Below, one piece after another: positions 17,936 to 27,294 of a DNA stretch of 64,000 bases; positions within the stretch are counted from its first letter, which is position 1, and every line of letters starts with the position of its first letter. A model generated the notes under the pieces. The model worked only from the letters and a program-made list of their open reading frames with translations, was not told the DNA's origin and searched no databases. The translations under genes were made by a program, and so were the position numbers. Origin of the DNA: Cellulophaga algicola DSM 14237 (GTDB lineage Bacteria > Bacteroidota > Bacteroidia > Flavobacteriales > Flavobacteriaceae); the NCBI RefSeq assembly GCF_000186265.1, contig NC_014934.1, forward strand, positions 558,001 through 622,000. Reading direction: 5' to 3'.

Positions 17936-18433
17936 ATGACCCGAATACTTTTACTTTCTGATACACATAGCCATATAGATGATACGATACTGAAATACGC
18001 TAAAAAAGCAGATGAAATATGGCATGCAGGTGATATTGGCACACTAGATGTTACTGATAAATTAAAAAAAATAAAACCTATCAGGGTAGTCTATGGCAAT
18101 ATTGACGACCATGTAGCACAAATGGAATTCCCGCTAGACAATAGGTTTATGTGCGAAGGGGTTGATGTATGGATGACCCATATTGGTGGCTATCCAAATA
18201 GATACAATCCTAGAATTCGTGAGGATATTAAGAAAAACCCGCCTAAATTATTTATTAGCGGACATTCGCATATTTTAAAAGTAATGTGGGATAAAAAACT
18301 GAATCTTTTACATATGAATCCTGGAGCATGTGGCAAACATGGTTTTCACCAAGTGCGCACAATGCTACAATTTGTTATTGACGGGAAAGAGATAAAAGAT
18401 TTAGAAATAATTGAGTTAGGACAGAGAGGATAG
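17936..18433 (+). CDS. YfcE/MJ0936-type metallophosphoesterase
   Basis: A 165-residue calcineurin-like phosphoesterase. The metal ligands are in order: LLSDTHSH (D-x-H), WHAGDIG (GD), VYGNIDD (GN-D), WMTHIGG (H) and ISGHSHILKV (GHSH). The small size and lack of extra domains match the YfcE/MJ0936 subgroup of phosphodiesterases. The physiological substrate is unknown. It is divergent from truA and convergent with the following secreted-protein gene, which shares its terminator. Confidence 0.92.
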   Translation: MTRILLLSDTHSHIDDTILKYAKKADEIWHAGDIGTLDVTDKLKKIKPIRVVYGNIDDHVAQMEFPLDNRFMCEGVDVWMTHIGGYPNRYNPRIREDIKKNPPKLFISGHSHILKVMWDKKLNLLHMNPGACGKHGFHQVRTMLQFVIDGKEIKDLEIIELGQRG

Positions 18434-18463
18434 CTGATTCTCATTAAGAATTCCTACAAAAAG

Positions 18464-18493
18464 AAAAACGATTGCCTTTCGACAATCGTTTTT
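18464..18493. terminator. Bidirectional terminator
   Basis: An 11-bp stem (18464-18474 with 18483-18493) around ACGATTG, with an A-run on one side and a T-run on the other. It serves both the phosphoesterase gene and the convergent gene ending at 18517. Confidence 0.88.
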
Positions 18494-18516
18494 TTTCTTT
18501 AAATTTTGACACTCAA

Positions 18517-20061
18517 CTATTCGCAGCTATTAAGCGCTTTTGCAAATTTTGTTAAATCCTCTTTAGTATTTTTAAATGCTCCTGATTCTACATTTGCTTT
18601 TAAAGCCGCACAACCATCACCAAAGACAGCCAGTTCTTTATTAAAACCGAAAACAAAATTCTTTCCCATAGTAGATGTTCCTTCTTCAGATCCATTCAAT
18701 AAAAGCACATATTCATTGGTCATGTGCTCATATAAATTAACCTTTACTCCTTCTACCAAGACTTTTGCAAATTTTAGAGAAGCATTTTCATCACCCGCTA
18801 ATGAAGATTGAAAATTAATAACTTCAAAAACATCACCACTAGCTACTACCATTTTCTTAGTATTAACCGCTTCAAATACCTTAACTTCATTATCCGCTGA
18901 ATCTACCAAATTAGCTACCGCACTAACGCGAGACAACTCATTAGCTGTTACCAGTGTCTGTAAGGTGTCATTTTGAGCTGTAATCAAAAAAGCAATAGAC
19001 TTTTCAGAGGTATCCTCAGGTGCTTGAACAATAATTTCGGTAACCACTGGTTCATCAGAAATATCTTCGGTAATCACCTCAAAATGCCTTGTGTCCAATT
19101 CATTAAGTTTCAATTCTTCTATTAATTTATCTGCATTTGCAATAATTCTTTTTCCATCGCCTTTATCATAATCATTTGCTATAAGCTTATTGGCATATTC
19201 CTTTGCTTTTTCAGGTTGATCTAATTTTAAATACAACAACGCATTATTATAAAAACTAGCATACCTTACTTTACGCGATTTCTTGTCATCACCATTAAAC
19301 CTAACAACGACATCATCAAAATAACCAACAATAGGCTTCACCTCTGCTAATAGAGTTTCTACGGGCTGATTATACTCCATCTTTTCAAAGATTTCTTTTA
19401 ACCCATTACCTGCTTCTTGATGCTTTCCAAATTCCGAATGTTTTTTATTTCCTAAAATCCAGAAATTATTACCATTAGAACTGGTATAAGGCACATATCC
19501 ATATAAGTAATTAACCCTACTATATATTTGATCTTCAATTTCTGAACGATGTTTTACACGATACTCATCTCGAATATTATACCTATTGTCATTATAATAT
19601 TTACTCGCTGCAGAATAAGATTTAAAGCTAGAACTAACATAGTTATCTGATTCCTGATACGTATTAGAACTACTTTTTTCCGTATAAGAATTTGCTAAAG
19701 ACAAGGTTGCCGAAGAGCTAAAACTTGTATGCACATTATAGTAATATTTGGTAGAGATTACTTTCCCGTCTTCATCTTTCTCCTCAACAGTTTCTTTTTC
19801 TATATTAACTTCACCAGCCTTTGTTCCATGAAAATTAAACACAAAATCTATAGTACCGTTAGTAGCCACTTTTGTAAACCCAGACAATCCAATACTTCTT
19901 GTATTGGAAGAATAGGTACGTTTGGCATCCTCTAAAATGGGGTGTGAAGGCAAATTTACGTAAGAAACTTTAAAATATTCACGATCTAAATTGGCACTTT
20001 GGGCACACAAAGTGGTGCTTATTGAAGTAAATAAAAGAAAACATAGTAGTGTTAATTTCAT
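18517..20061 (-). CDS. Secreted protein of unknown function with TPR-like segment
   Basis: A 514-residue protein I do not recognise. It has a clear signal peptide (residues 1-20, cut near CAQSAN) and no lipobox, so it is periplasmic or outer-membrane-associated. The first 200 residues are rich in Ser, Tyr and Asn with beta-like stretches (HTSFSSSATLSLANSY). Residues about 265-310 form a TPR-like pair of helices (YNNALLYLKLDQPEKAKEYA). The last 170 residues are a separate alternating alpha/beta region ending LTKFAKALNSCE. It is monocistronic: a terminator follows and AT-rich DNA precedes. No catalytic motif is visible. Confidence 0.75.
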   Translation of the reverse strand: MKLTLLCFLLFTSISTTLCAQSANLDREYFKVSYVNLPSHPILEDAKRTYSSNTRSIGLSGFTKVATNGTIDFVFNFHGTKAGEVNIEKETVEEKDEDGKVISTKYYYNVHTSFSSSATLSLANSYTEKSSSNTYQESDNYVSSSFKSYSAASKYYNDNRYNIRDEYRVKHRSEIEDQIYSRVNYLYGYVPYTSSNGNNFWILGNKKHSEFGKHQEAGNGLKEIFEKMEYNQPVETLLAEVKPIVGYFDDVVVRFNGDDKKSRKVRYASFYNNALLYLKLDQPEKAKEYANKLIANDYDKGDGKRIIANADKLIEELKLNELDTRHFEVITEDISDEPVVTEIIVQAPEDTSEKSIAFLITAQNDTLQTLVTANELSRVSAVANLVDSADNEVKVFEAVNTKKMVVASGDVFEVINFQSSLAGDENASLKFAKVLVEGVKVNLYEHMTNEYVLLLNGSEEGTSTMGKNFVFGFNKELAVFGDGCAALKANVESGAFKNTKEDLTKFAKALNSCE

Positions 20062-20173
20062 GAAATTTGAATTTTTGTTAAAATAATGTTAACGAATTAC
20101 AACATTTAATTTAAAAAAAACAAATAAATAGTAGAAAATAAACCTTACCATTCTTAATTTTTAAACCATAAAA

Positions 20174-20195
20174 AACCCGGGCACTACCCCGGGTT
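20174..20195 (-). terminator. Terminator of the DUF4293 gene
   Basis: An 8-bp GC-rich stem (20174-20181 with 20188-20195, AACCCGGG) with a 6-base loop, and T-rich sequence on its minus-strand 3' side. It lies 31 bases after the DUF4293 stop. Confidence 0.85.
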
Positions 20196-20225
20196 CAACG
20201 CACTAATACTACTAAGATGTTAGGT

Positions 20226-20636
20226 TTAACGTAAGCGATCCACAGATTTTACAAGATCCTCATCCTTCCTAATTGCCTTGTTGGCCAAGACTAAAAAAAC
20301 GATAGAAAAAATAGGAATCAGCATCCCAATACCCTTCTCAGAAACCGAAATTTCTCCAGATAAGTTTAGCGATCGATAAACGAAAAATCCTAGTAAAAAA
20401 AGGTTCAATATCATATTCAATCTGTTTGCTACAAATTGGTTTTGTCTTTTTTTATATAACCCTACACTCACTAAAGCTAATATCGCCGAAACAAAAAATG
20501 CTCCAGAGATTAAAACATCATCTTTGGCAAAAATTTCCTTTCCTTCAATATCCGACCATAGGTTTACCCAAAACGGTAAAGCAGCCGTCAATAGTATAAC
20601 GATTAGTAAATATAATGTTTGGATTCTTTGAATCAT
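20226..20636 (-). CDS. DUF4293 membrane protein
   Basis: A 136-residue integral membrane protein with four predicted helices, starting with the family signature MIQRIQTLYLLIVILLTAAL. The others are SGAFFVSAILALVSVGLY, MILNLFLLGFFVYRSL and GMLIPIFSIVFLVLANKAIR, the last followed by a charged cytoplasmic tail. DUF4293 genes are usually next to rho in Flavobacteriia, and here the gene is divergent from rho across 192 bases. Function unknown. Confidence 0.88.
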   Translation of the reverse strand: MIQRIQTLYLLIVILLTAALPFWVNLWSDIEGKEIFAKDDVLISGAFFVSAILALVSVGLYKKRQNQFVANRLNMILNLFLLGFFVYRSLNLSGEISVSEKGIGMLIPIFSIVFLVLANKAIRKDEDLVKSVDRLR

Positions 20637-20828
20637 TCTTTAAATTATAATTTAAGACTGCAAAATAAGCGTCTTTTTAAGAAATATCAATGAAATATTG
20701 AAAATAATTTGTAATATTGTCTCGCAGTACCATAACACTCACCAATATTTAGGACATCGTTCCGTTAATTTTCAAGATCACAATACACTTCATATTTTCA
20801 TAGAGACGTATAATTTATTCAATTATTA

Positions 20829-22574
20829 ATGTTTGAAATTTCAGATTTAAAATCAAAAAAGCTTCCTGAGCTTCAGGAAATAGCCAATGGTTTAAAAGTA
20901 CCAAAGTACAAAACCTTAAAAAAACTAGACTTAGTTTATCAAATTTTAGATGTGCAAGCTGCCAATCCTAAAGTTGTACAAGCTACACTAAGTACTACTA
21001 CTCCCGAAGTAGCAGAAAAACCTAAACCTGCTAAAGTTGCACGGCCTAAAAAACCGAGAATAACGGCTAAAACAGAGAAAACAGAAGAACCTACTGTTGA
21101 AAAAGCGGTAGAAAGCATTCCTAAAAAGCCAAATCCGAGGCCCAATAAGCCAAACCCGAGGCCAGTAGTTGCAAAGGAAGTTCCTAACAAATCTATTGAG
21201 GAAAGACCTACCAAAGAGGCTCCTAAAGAAGCTAGAGCTCCGCACCCAAAAAATACAAAGGCTCCAGCTCCAAATCAGAAAAAGGAGTTTCAAAAAAAGA
21301 CACCTGTTCATACCAATCAGAACAACAACAATCCAAATCAGAATAACCCCAATCAAAATAATCCGAATCAAAACAAACCTAATCCTCGTCCAAAACAGGA
21401 GAAGAATAACAATTTTGATAAAGATTTAAAAAATAGGTATAAAGAGCCAGAATACGAATTTGATAGCATTATTGCTAGTGAAGGAGTTTTAGACATTATG
21501 CAAGATGGCTACGGTTTCTTGCGCTCGTCTGATTACAACTATTTATCATCACCTGATGATATTTATGTTTCTCAATCTCAAATACGTTTATTTGGATTAA
21601 AAACTGGGGATACCGTTTTAGGAAATGTTCGTCCACCAAAAGAGGGAGAAAAATATTTTCCTTTAATTAAAGTGAACAAAATTAATGGGATAGACCCACA
21701 AGTAGTACGTGATCGTGTTGCTTTTGAGCACTTAACTCCATTATTCCCGCAAGAAAAATTTAACTTATCAGAAAGACAAGGTACAATCTCCACACGGATT
21801 ATCGACTTATTCTCTCCTATCGGAAAAGGACAAAGAGGTATGATTGTATCGCAACCTAAATCTGGTAAAACTATGTTGCTTAAAGATATCGCAAACGGTA
21901 TTGCAGCAAACCACCCAGAAGTTTATCAAATTATATTACTAATTGACGAACGCCCTGAAGAAGTTACAGACATGCAACGTAATGTACGTGGCGAAGTTGT
22001 AGCATCTACTTTTGACAAAGAACCTACAGAACACGTTAGAGTTGCTAATATTGTTTTAGAGAAAGCAAAAAGACTTGTAGAATGTGGTCATGACGTGGTT
22101 ATCTTATTAGATTCTATAACACGTTTAGCACGTGCATACAACACCGTACAGCCGCCATCCGGAAAAGTATTAAGTGGTGGTGTAGATGCAAACGCATTAC
22201 ACAAACCAAAACGTTTCTTTGGTGCTGCACGTAACATAGAAGGCGGAGGATCATTATCTATTATTGCAACCGCCTTAACAGAAACAGGTTCTAAAATGGA
22301 TGAAGTCATCTTTGAAGAATTTAAAGGTACCGGTAACATGGAACTACAATTAGATCGTAAGATTGCTAATCGCAGAATATTCCCTGCTATTGACCTTACC
22401 TCTTCTAGCACACGTAGAGATGATTTATTACTAGATGAAACTACCATACAGCGTATGTGGATTCTGCGTAAATACCTTGCAGACATGAACCCTATTGAAG
22501 CTATGGAGTTTATTGAACAACGTATTAAACAAACAAAAAATAATGAAGAATTTTTAATGACAATGAGTCAGTAA
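20829..22574 (+). CDS. rho: Transcription termination factor Rho with long disordered insert
   Basis: A 581-residue ATP-dependent RNA helicase that ends transcription. Residues 1-47 form the Rho N-terminal helical domain ([20 protein letters not shown]). Residues about 48-205 are a low-complexity Pro/Lys/Asn insert with QNNPN repeats. The RNA-binding cold-shock-like domain follows ([12 protein letters not shown], about 222-285). The ATPase has the P-loop QPKSGKTML at 342-350 and Walker [15 protein letters not shown] at 423-436, then the Q-loop [15 protein letters not shown] and the R-loop. E. coli Rho (419 residues) lacks the insert. In Bacteroides the corresponding disordered region promotes condensate formation. 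The gene ends at a strong intrinsic terminator. Confidence 0.97.
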   Translation: MFEISDLKSKKLPELQEIANGLKVPKYKTLKKLDLVYQILDVQAANPKVVQATLSTTTPEVAEKPKPAKVARPKKPRITAKTEKTEEPTVEKAVESIPKKPNPRPNKPNPRPVVAKEVPNKSIEERPTKEAPKEARAPHPKNTKAPAPNQKKEFQKKTPVHTNQNNNNPNQNNPNQNNPNQNKPNPRPKQEKNNNFDKDLKNRYKEPEYEFDSIIASEGVLDIMQDGYGFLRSSDYNYLSSPDDIYVSQSQIRLFGLKTGDTVLGNVRPPKEGEKYFPLIKVNKINGIDPQVVRDRVAFEHLTPLFPQEKFNLSERQGTISTRIIDLFSPIGKGQRGMIVSQPKSGKTMLLKDIANGIAANHPEVYQIILLIDERPEEVTDMQRNVRGEVVASTFDKEPTEHVRVANIVLEKAKRLVECGHDVVILLDSITRLARAYNTVQPPSGKVLSGGVDANALHKPKRFFGAARNIEGGGSLSIIATALTETGSKMDEVIFEEFKGTGNMELQLDRKIANRRIFPAIDLTSSSTRRDDLLLDETTIQRMWILRKYLADMNPIEAMEFIEQRIKQTKNNEEFLMTMSQ

Positions 22575-22597
22575 AATCAACTTTCTTTTAAATATTT

Positions 22598-22626
22598 AAA
22601 ACCCAATGAAAATTTCATTGGGTTTT
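22598..22626 (+). terminator. Terminator of rho
   Basis: A perfect inverted repeat of about 14 bp (AAAACCCAATGAAA with its complement) followed by TTTTTT, 24 bases after the rho stop. Confidence 0.9.
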
Positions 22627-22790
22627 TTATTTCCTTTATTTTCAAGGATATACCTATTTCATTGGATGAATTAATAGCGTTTAGCATTCAATTTCTCAAT
22701 TATTTCAAATATATTTACAACGCACAAAAAGTACAATCCCCTCTACGACTTAAATGCAAGTAAATTTTATAACCCTAAAAACTACAACCG

Positions 22791-23498
22791 ATGACATGTA
22801 AAAAAAACTTGGGATTGTTATTCATTGCTTTCTCTTTACTCGTAAGCTGTAATTCTGAAAAAAAACCGACAACTCCTGATGCTGAGCCAACGCGCAAAGA
22901 GCAACACGAAGAAACCACAAATGAAGTAAAAGCTCCCGAAAAAATTATCAGTATTACAGAAGCTAAAGAAGATTACGACAATTACACTAAAAAAAGAGCT
23001 AACCTAATTGAAGCCACAGAAGAACCTTTAGAAGATGGGTCTAAATTTATAGCTTCCCGCTATGGTGATTACGACATAGAGACCGTAAAAAACTATATTG
23101 CTTACGTAGAGCAAGAAGCAAAAGAAGCAGGGGTTAAAGTAGAAACCTTACGTTTTTATTTCTCCACCTATCCTGCTAAAAAAGAATCTTCTGATCACAA
23201 AGAGGTAAAACACCCGCGCCAAAATTCGTTTTTCATCCTTCCAACAATGAAAGTTGACGCCATGAATATGGGTTTTTATATTAAAGATTTAGGCGATGGC
23301 AAAAAAGAAGCTGCTTTGATACGTGACTACCCAGGAATCCTAGACAGCAAAATGGGAGATACTCATAAGAAAACGAATAAATCTTATGCCTCGTTTATAC
23401 CCACAACTACAGCTGCGCCTATAATGTTTTCAGACCAAAGTTTGATTATGAACAAAACAACAATGGGTCCACCTCCCTATGATTCTGATTTTAATTGA
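22791..23498 (+). CDS. Lipoprotein of unknown function
   Basis: A 235-residue protein with a lipoprotein signal ending SLLVSC (Cys20), then a Glu/Lys/Thr-rich linker to about residue 55. The rest is soluble and shows no motif I recognise. One segment, ETVKNYIAYVEQEAKEAGVK, is helical; another, TLRFYFSTYPAKKES, is strand-like, and the end is NKTTMGPPPYDSDFN. It lies 19 bases before a pair of membrane-protein genes on the same strand, so it may share a transcript with them. Confidence 0.72.
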   Translation: MTCKKNLGLLFIAFSLLVSCNSEKKPTTPDAEPTRKEQHEETTNEVKAPEKIISITEAKEDYDNYTKKRANLIEATEEPLEDGSKFIASRYGDYDIETVKNYIAYVEQEAKEAGVKVETLRFYFSTYPAKKESSDHKEVKHPRQNSFFILPTMKVDAMNMGFYIKDLGDGKKEAALIRDYPGILDSKMGDTHKKTNKSYASFIPTTTAAPIMFSDQSLIMNKTTMGPPPYDSDFN

Positions 23499-23517
23499 TT
23501 AGTATAAATAAAACATT

Positions 23518-24192
23518 TTGTTAAAAGAAATATTACTTTATCCTCCTCTGCAAATTTACTTTGTAACATTGATAATTACCATTTTTAGATACCCGAAATA
23601 TTTTGATTCTAAATTAAAATATTTACCGGTTCTATTAATGTATATATTTCTTACTGAATTATTAGGTCTGATAATAAATCTTGATTCAAGTAAAAATCCC
23701 TTTTTTAATGATTTATATTCTAAATATAATTTTATAATATTTATAGTGTACGACTTAATGTTTTTTGGCTATTTTTTCTATTTGTTTTGGCATTTTTGTT
23801 GTTTACAACAAAATAAAAAAATAATATTAATCGGTTCTACAACATACGCCTTAACCTTTTTAATTAATGCTATGTTTACAAATATAATAATAGAGCCTCA
23901 ACTTTATTCCTATAATATTGGAAGCTTAATTATAATTTTAGCCGCTTTTATTTTTTTAAAAGAAAAGATTCAAACGAGATTTTTTAAAAAAAATGCACTT
24001 TTTTGGATTAGTATTGGGTTACTTATATTCCATATAGGATTTATCCCCATTAACATTTTATACTCTTTTTCTACAATGGAAACGAAAACAATGAATTATA
24101 TATTGCCAAAATTTCATTTAGCTTTAGTCTTCTTAATGTACGGGAGTTTTATTTACGGATTCATTCAAATGAAAGGAAAATTAAAAGTATAA
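23518..24192 (+). CDS. Seven-helix membrane protein, paralogue 1
   Basis: A 224-residue protein that is almost entirely hydrophobic, with about seven helices and conserved charged loops. No ATG is available near the start, so I use TTG at 23518 (LKEILLYPP). It aligns end to end with the next gene through shared motifs: KYF-(D/E)-SKL, LLTE-x-LGL, NP-(F), LYS-x-YN, FWIS-x-GL, PINI. The family is unknown to me; the helix count recalls 7TM sensor domains but no signalling domain is attached. The DNA is noticeably more AT-rich than neighbouring genes. Confidence 0.72.
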   Translation: MLKEILLYPPLQIYFVTLIITIFRYPKYFDSKLKYLPVLLMYIFLTELLGLIINLDSSKNPFFNDLYSKYNFIIFIVYDLMFFGYFFYLFWHFCCLQQNKKIILIGSTTYALTFLINAMFTNIIIEPQLYSYNIGSLIIILAAFIFLKEKIQTRFFKKNALFWISIGLLIFHIGFIPINILYSFSTMETKTMNYILPKFHLALVFLMYGSFIYGFIQMKGKLKV

Positions 24193-24249
24193 CCCCTAAC
24201 CTCAACTAAAAATGATTAAATTAAGCACATTAAAAAATCCCCTATTAAT

Positions 24250-24921
24250 TTGCTTGAAATTATATTTTCTGATCATTACCTAATACTTTATGTAGCTACA
24301 ATAGTAGCTTCTATTCTTAGCTATAAAAAGTATTTTGAAAGTAAATTAAGGTTTCTACCTATTCTGTTAACTTATATTTTGTTAACAGAAGTATTAGGTC
24401 TTGTTATACAATTAGACCCTGAACTAAATCCCTTTATCACTGGCTTATATTCAGACTACAACTACATTATATATTACACATATTCAATTATATTTTTTTG
24501 TTACTTTTTTTACATCTATTGGTATTATACCTCTAGCAAAAAAATAAAAAACATAATAGTTTACGGAGGAATAGCTTATTTAATTATAGCCATTATAAAT
24601 GCATATTTCAAAAGTATTATCACAGAAAGACAATTGTTCTCATATACGTATGGATCGCTTTTACTCATTTTCTCAGCTCTCAACTTTATCGTAGAAAACA
24701 AAAGTAACCCCACCCTCTTTAGAAGACTGCTATTCTGGATAAGCACAGGCCTCATTACGTATCAGAGCATTTATTTTCCTATCAATATTGTTCACAGCTA
24801 TATTACCCAAGAAAATATAGATTTGTATTATCAGATTGCACCTTTTCACAAAGCTGCGGTAGTTGTTTTATATAGTTGTTTTATTATTGGTTTTATAACC
24901 ATGAAACCTAAAATAAAGTAA
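24250..24921 (+). CDS. Seven-helix membrane protein, paralogue 2
   Basis: A 223-residue homologue of the preceding gene with the same helix plan and the shared motifs KYFESKL, LLTEVLGL, LYSDYNYIIYY, LFWISTGL and FPINIVHSY. Again the likely start is TTG (24250). The ATG at 24212 belongs to another frame that closes at 24283. The gap to paralogue 1 is 57 bases, which suggests tandem duplication and co-transcription. Function unknown. Confidence 0.72.
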   Translation: MLEIIFSDHYLILYVATIVASILSYKKYFESKLRFLPILLTYILLTEVLGLVIQLDPELNPFITGLYSDYNYIIYYTYSIIFFCYFFYIYWYYTSSKKIKNIIVYGGIAYLIIAIINAYFKSIITERQLFSYTYGSLLLIFSALNFIVENKSNPTLFRRLLFWISTGLITYQSIYFPINIVHSYITQENIDLYYQIAPFHKAAVVVLYSCFIIGFITMKPKIK

Positions 24922-25081
24922 CTCTAGTCTATTTAATCCTACTAATTGAAGCCCGTAGTACTAAAAATACCAAAAACTCTTTAAATGGGACATTTTTAGC
25001 TTGAAATCAAAAACAACCAAAATATTTACATAAACACAACAATTAGGCTTGATCCGTTTAGACAAATTATTTAAAAAAACA

Positions 25082-25111
25082 AAAGCGCCTCATCAAATGA
25101 TGAAGCGCTTT
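25082..25111. terminator. Terminator of rpsT (also faces the membrane-protein pair)
   Basis: A 13-bp stem with one mismatch (AAAGCGC...GCGCTTT outer part, TCATCA/TGATGA inner part) 31 bases after the rpsT stop, with an A-run on the plus-strand left side that gives U in the rpsT transcript. Confidence 0.82.
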
Positions 25112-25141
25112 ATATTTTGTATAACAAATTTCTACAAAAAA

Positions 25142-25393
25142 TTATAGAGCAGCAATTTGCTTAGATAATTTACTTTTAAGATTAGAAGCCTTGTTAGCGT
25201 GTATAATATTACGCTTAGCCAATCTATCAATCATACTTACAACAGTAGGGAATAAAGTTTCAGCAGCTTTCTTATCTTCTTCAGTACGAATTTTTCTTAA
25301 TGCATTACGCATTGTTTTGTGCTGATATTTATTACGGATACGCACTGCTTCGTTTCTTCTAATTCTCTTTAACGCTGACTTGTGATTTGCCAT
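25142..25393 (-). CDS. rpsT: 30S ribosomal protein S20
   Basis: An 83-residue, strongly basic primary binding protein of 16S rRNA. The family start MANHKSALKRIRRNEAVRIR and the end NIIHANKASNLKSKLSKQI are diagnostic. It lies downstream of two tRNA-Glu genes on the same strand (50 bases), with which it may share a transcript, and it is closed by a terminator. Confidence 0.98.
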   Translation of the reverse strand: MANHKSALKRIRRNEAVRIRNKYQHKTMRNALRKIRTEEDKKAAETLFPTVVSMIDRLAKRNIIHANKASNLKSKLSKQIAAL

Positions 25394-25443
25394 TTCTTTT
25401 CTAATTTATTTATTTAGGATTTTCAATCCTTAATTTTTTAAAG

Positions 25444-25515
25444 TAGTCCGTAGGGGAATCGAACCCCTGTTACCAGGATGAAAACCTGGCGTCCTAACCC
25501 CTAGACGAACGGACC
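25444..25515 (-). tRNA. tRNA-Glu (TTC), copy 2 of 2
   Basis: A complete cloverleaf on the minus strand: acceptor GGTCCGT with ACGGACT, an anticodon loop TTTTCAT closed by CCAGG/CCTGG giving anticodon TTC, and a T arm AGGGGTTCGATTCCCCT. No encoded CCA. Identical to the copy at 25572. Confidence 0.97.
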
Positions 25516-25571
25516 ATAATATATTTAAACTGAACAGTAAGAAATAGAAAACTCTATCTCAAACTATTTTG

Positions 25572-25643
25572 TAGTCCGTAGGGGAATCGAACCCCTGTTA
25601 CCAGGATGAAAACCTGGCGTCCTAACCCCTAGACGAACGGACC
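25572..25643 (-). tRNA. tRNA-Glu (TTC), copy 1 of 2
   Basis: The same 72-base sequence as the other copy, 56 bases upstream of it on the minus strand. It is preceded by a good flavobacterial promoter, so the two tRNAs are probably cut from one precursor. Confidence 0.97.
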
Positions 25644-25666
25644 AACAAATCGCGTAATTGCGGATG

Positions 25667-25696
25667 CAAAAATACAACTATTTTTCACTATTGCAA
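25667..25696 (-). promoter_or_regulatory. Promoter of the tRNA-Glu pair
   Basis: On the minus strand, TTG (25696-25694), a 19-base spacer, then TATTTTTG (25674-25667) match the Bacteroidota consensus TTG/TAnnTTTG. The predicted start point lies about 15 bases before the first tRNA. Confidence 0.7.
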
Positions 25697-25721
25697 TAGC
25701 TAATTATTATTTTTTGAAAAA

Positions 25722-27197
25722 TTAATACGCTTTCGCAAATAACACTCTATTTTTTGATGGTTTTCCAGTAAGAATACAGACACCATCTTCTAGCTTAACA
25801 TCTATCGGAATGCAACGTATTGTTGCCTTTGTCTCGTTTTTAATTCGCTCTTCAGTTTCCGGAGTACCATCCCAATGCGCAGAAATAAATCCTCCTTTAT
25901 TTTTTAAAATATCTTTAAATTCTTCGTAATTATTTGCTTCTGTGATATGATTCTCTCTATAATCCGATGCTTTTTGAAAAATATTCTTCTGAATATCTTC
26001 TAATAAAAACTCAATTTTAGCCACAATTTCGTCTGCCTGAACGGTCTCTTTTTCCAAAGTATCTCTTCTAGCAACTTCAAAAGTACCATTATCCATATCT
26101 CTTTGACCAATAGCTAAACGAATAGGAACTCCTTTAAGCTCATATTCTGCAAATTTAAATCCAGGTTTATACGTATCCCTGTTGTCATATTTTACAGAAA
26201 CTCCTTTTGCGCGTAATTCTTTTAAAAGTGGTGCAATACGCTCTGAAATAGCATCTAGCTGCTCATCACCTTTATAAATAGGAACAATAACGACTTGTAT
26301 TGGCGCTAATTTTGGAGGAAGCACTAAACCTTTATCATCACTATGCGTCATTACTAAAGCTCCCATCAATCGTGTAGAAACCCCCCATGAGGTAGCCCAT
26401 ACCAATTCTTGCTTTCCTTCTTTTGAAGTAAATTTTACATCAAAAGCTTTTGCGAAATTCTGACCTAAAAAGTGAGATGTACCCGCCTGCAAAGCTTTTC
26501 CGTCTTGCATAAGGGCTTCTATACAATACGTTTCAATTGCTCCTGCAAATCGTTCTGTTTCTGTTTTTAAACCCTTTATTACTGGAACTGCCATGTGGTT
26601 TTCTGCAAATTCAGCATAAATATTCATCATTTGCTCTGCTTCTGCAACAGCTTCTTTCTCTGTAGCATGAGCTGTGTGCCCTTCCTGCCATAAAAATTCT
26701 GAAGTACGTAAAAACAGACGCGTACGCATTTCCCAACGCACAACATTAGCCCATTGGTTAATTAATATTGGTAAATCACGATACGACTGTATCCACCTTC
26801 TATAAGTATCCCAAATAATGGTTTCAGATGTTGGTCTAACAATTAACTCTTCTTCTAATTTAGCATCAGGATCTACAATAATTCCGCTTCCATCTTCGGC
26901 CATTTTAAGCCTGTAATGCGTTACCACAGCACATTCTTTTGCAAAACCCTCTACATGGCTCGCTTCTTTACTTAAATATGATTTGGGTATAAACAAAGGA
27001 AAATAGGCATTCTCATGACCTGTTTCTTTGAACATAGCATCTAAAGCTGCTTGCATTTTTTCCCATATGGCATACCCGTAAGGTTTGATGACCATACAGC
27101 CTCTAACTCCCGAATTCTCAGCTAAATCGGCTTTTACAACAAGTTCATTATACCATTTAGAATAATCCTCGCTTCTTTTCGTTAAGTTTTTACTCAT
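25722..27197 (-). CDS. proS: Prolyl-tRNA synthetase, archaeal/eukaryotic type
   Basis: A 491-residue class II synthetase that charges tRNA-Pro. Motif 2 surroundings are visible ([37 protein letters not shown]), as are [13 protein letters not shown] and the class II motif 3 region. The anticodon-binding domain follows ([12 protein letters not shown]), then a C-terminal zinc-domain-like extension ending NRVLFAKAY. It lacks the large editing insertion of the E. coli enzyme, so it is the shorter ProS type 3 common in Bacteroidota. It is divergent from the next gene. Confidence 0.97.
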   Translation of the reverse strand: MSKNLTKRSEDYSKWYNELVVKADLAENSGVRGCMVIKPYGYAIWEKMQAALDAMFKETGHENAYFPLFIPKSYLSKEASHVEGFAKECAVVTHYRLKMAEDGSGIIVDPDAKLEEELIVRPTSETIIWDTYRRWIQSYRDLPILINQWANVVRWEMRTRLFLRTSEFLWQEGHTAHATEKEAVAEAEQMMNIYAEFAENHMAVPVIKGLKTETERFAGAIETYCIEALMQDGKALQAGTSHFLGQNFAKAFDVKFTSKEGKQELVWATSWGVSTRLMGALVMTHSDDKGLVLPPKLAPIQVVIVPIYKGDEQLDAISERIAPLLKELRAKGVSVKYDNRDTYKPGFKFAEYELKGVPIRLAIGQRDMDNGTFEVARRDTLEKETVQADEIVAKIEFLLEDIQKNIFQKASDYRENHITEANNYEEFKDILKNKGGFISAHWDGTPETEERIKNETKATIRCIPIDVKLEDGVCILTGKPSKNRVLFAKAY

Positions 27198-27294
27198 AGT
27201 ACTTAGTTTGGCACAAATCTTGTACCTTTATTTAAAACAATAGTTCGGTAAAACTAACTATTTTTACAATGTTCAACAATTAAATTTCTAATAG

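Noticed and set aside
20939-22486. Long open frames antisense to rho
   Set aside because: They overlap a certain gene, have low-complexity or implausible proteins and no start context; shadows of codon bias.
24212-24283. Short frame from ATG 24212 as the true start of membrane paralogue 2, with a frameshift
   Set aside because: The alignment to paralogue 1 begins right at the TTG start in both genes, so no frameshift is needed.
25444-25643. Two identical 72-base repeats as a mobile or CRISPR-like repeat
   Set aside because: Each folds as a complete tRNA-Glu; the duplication is an ordinary tandem tRNA pair.
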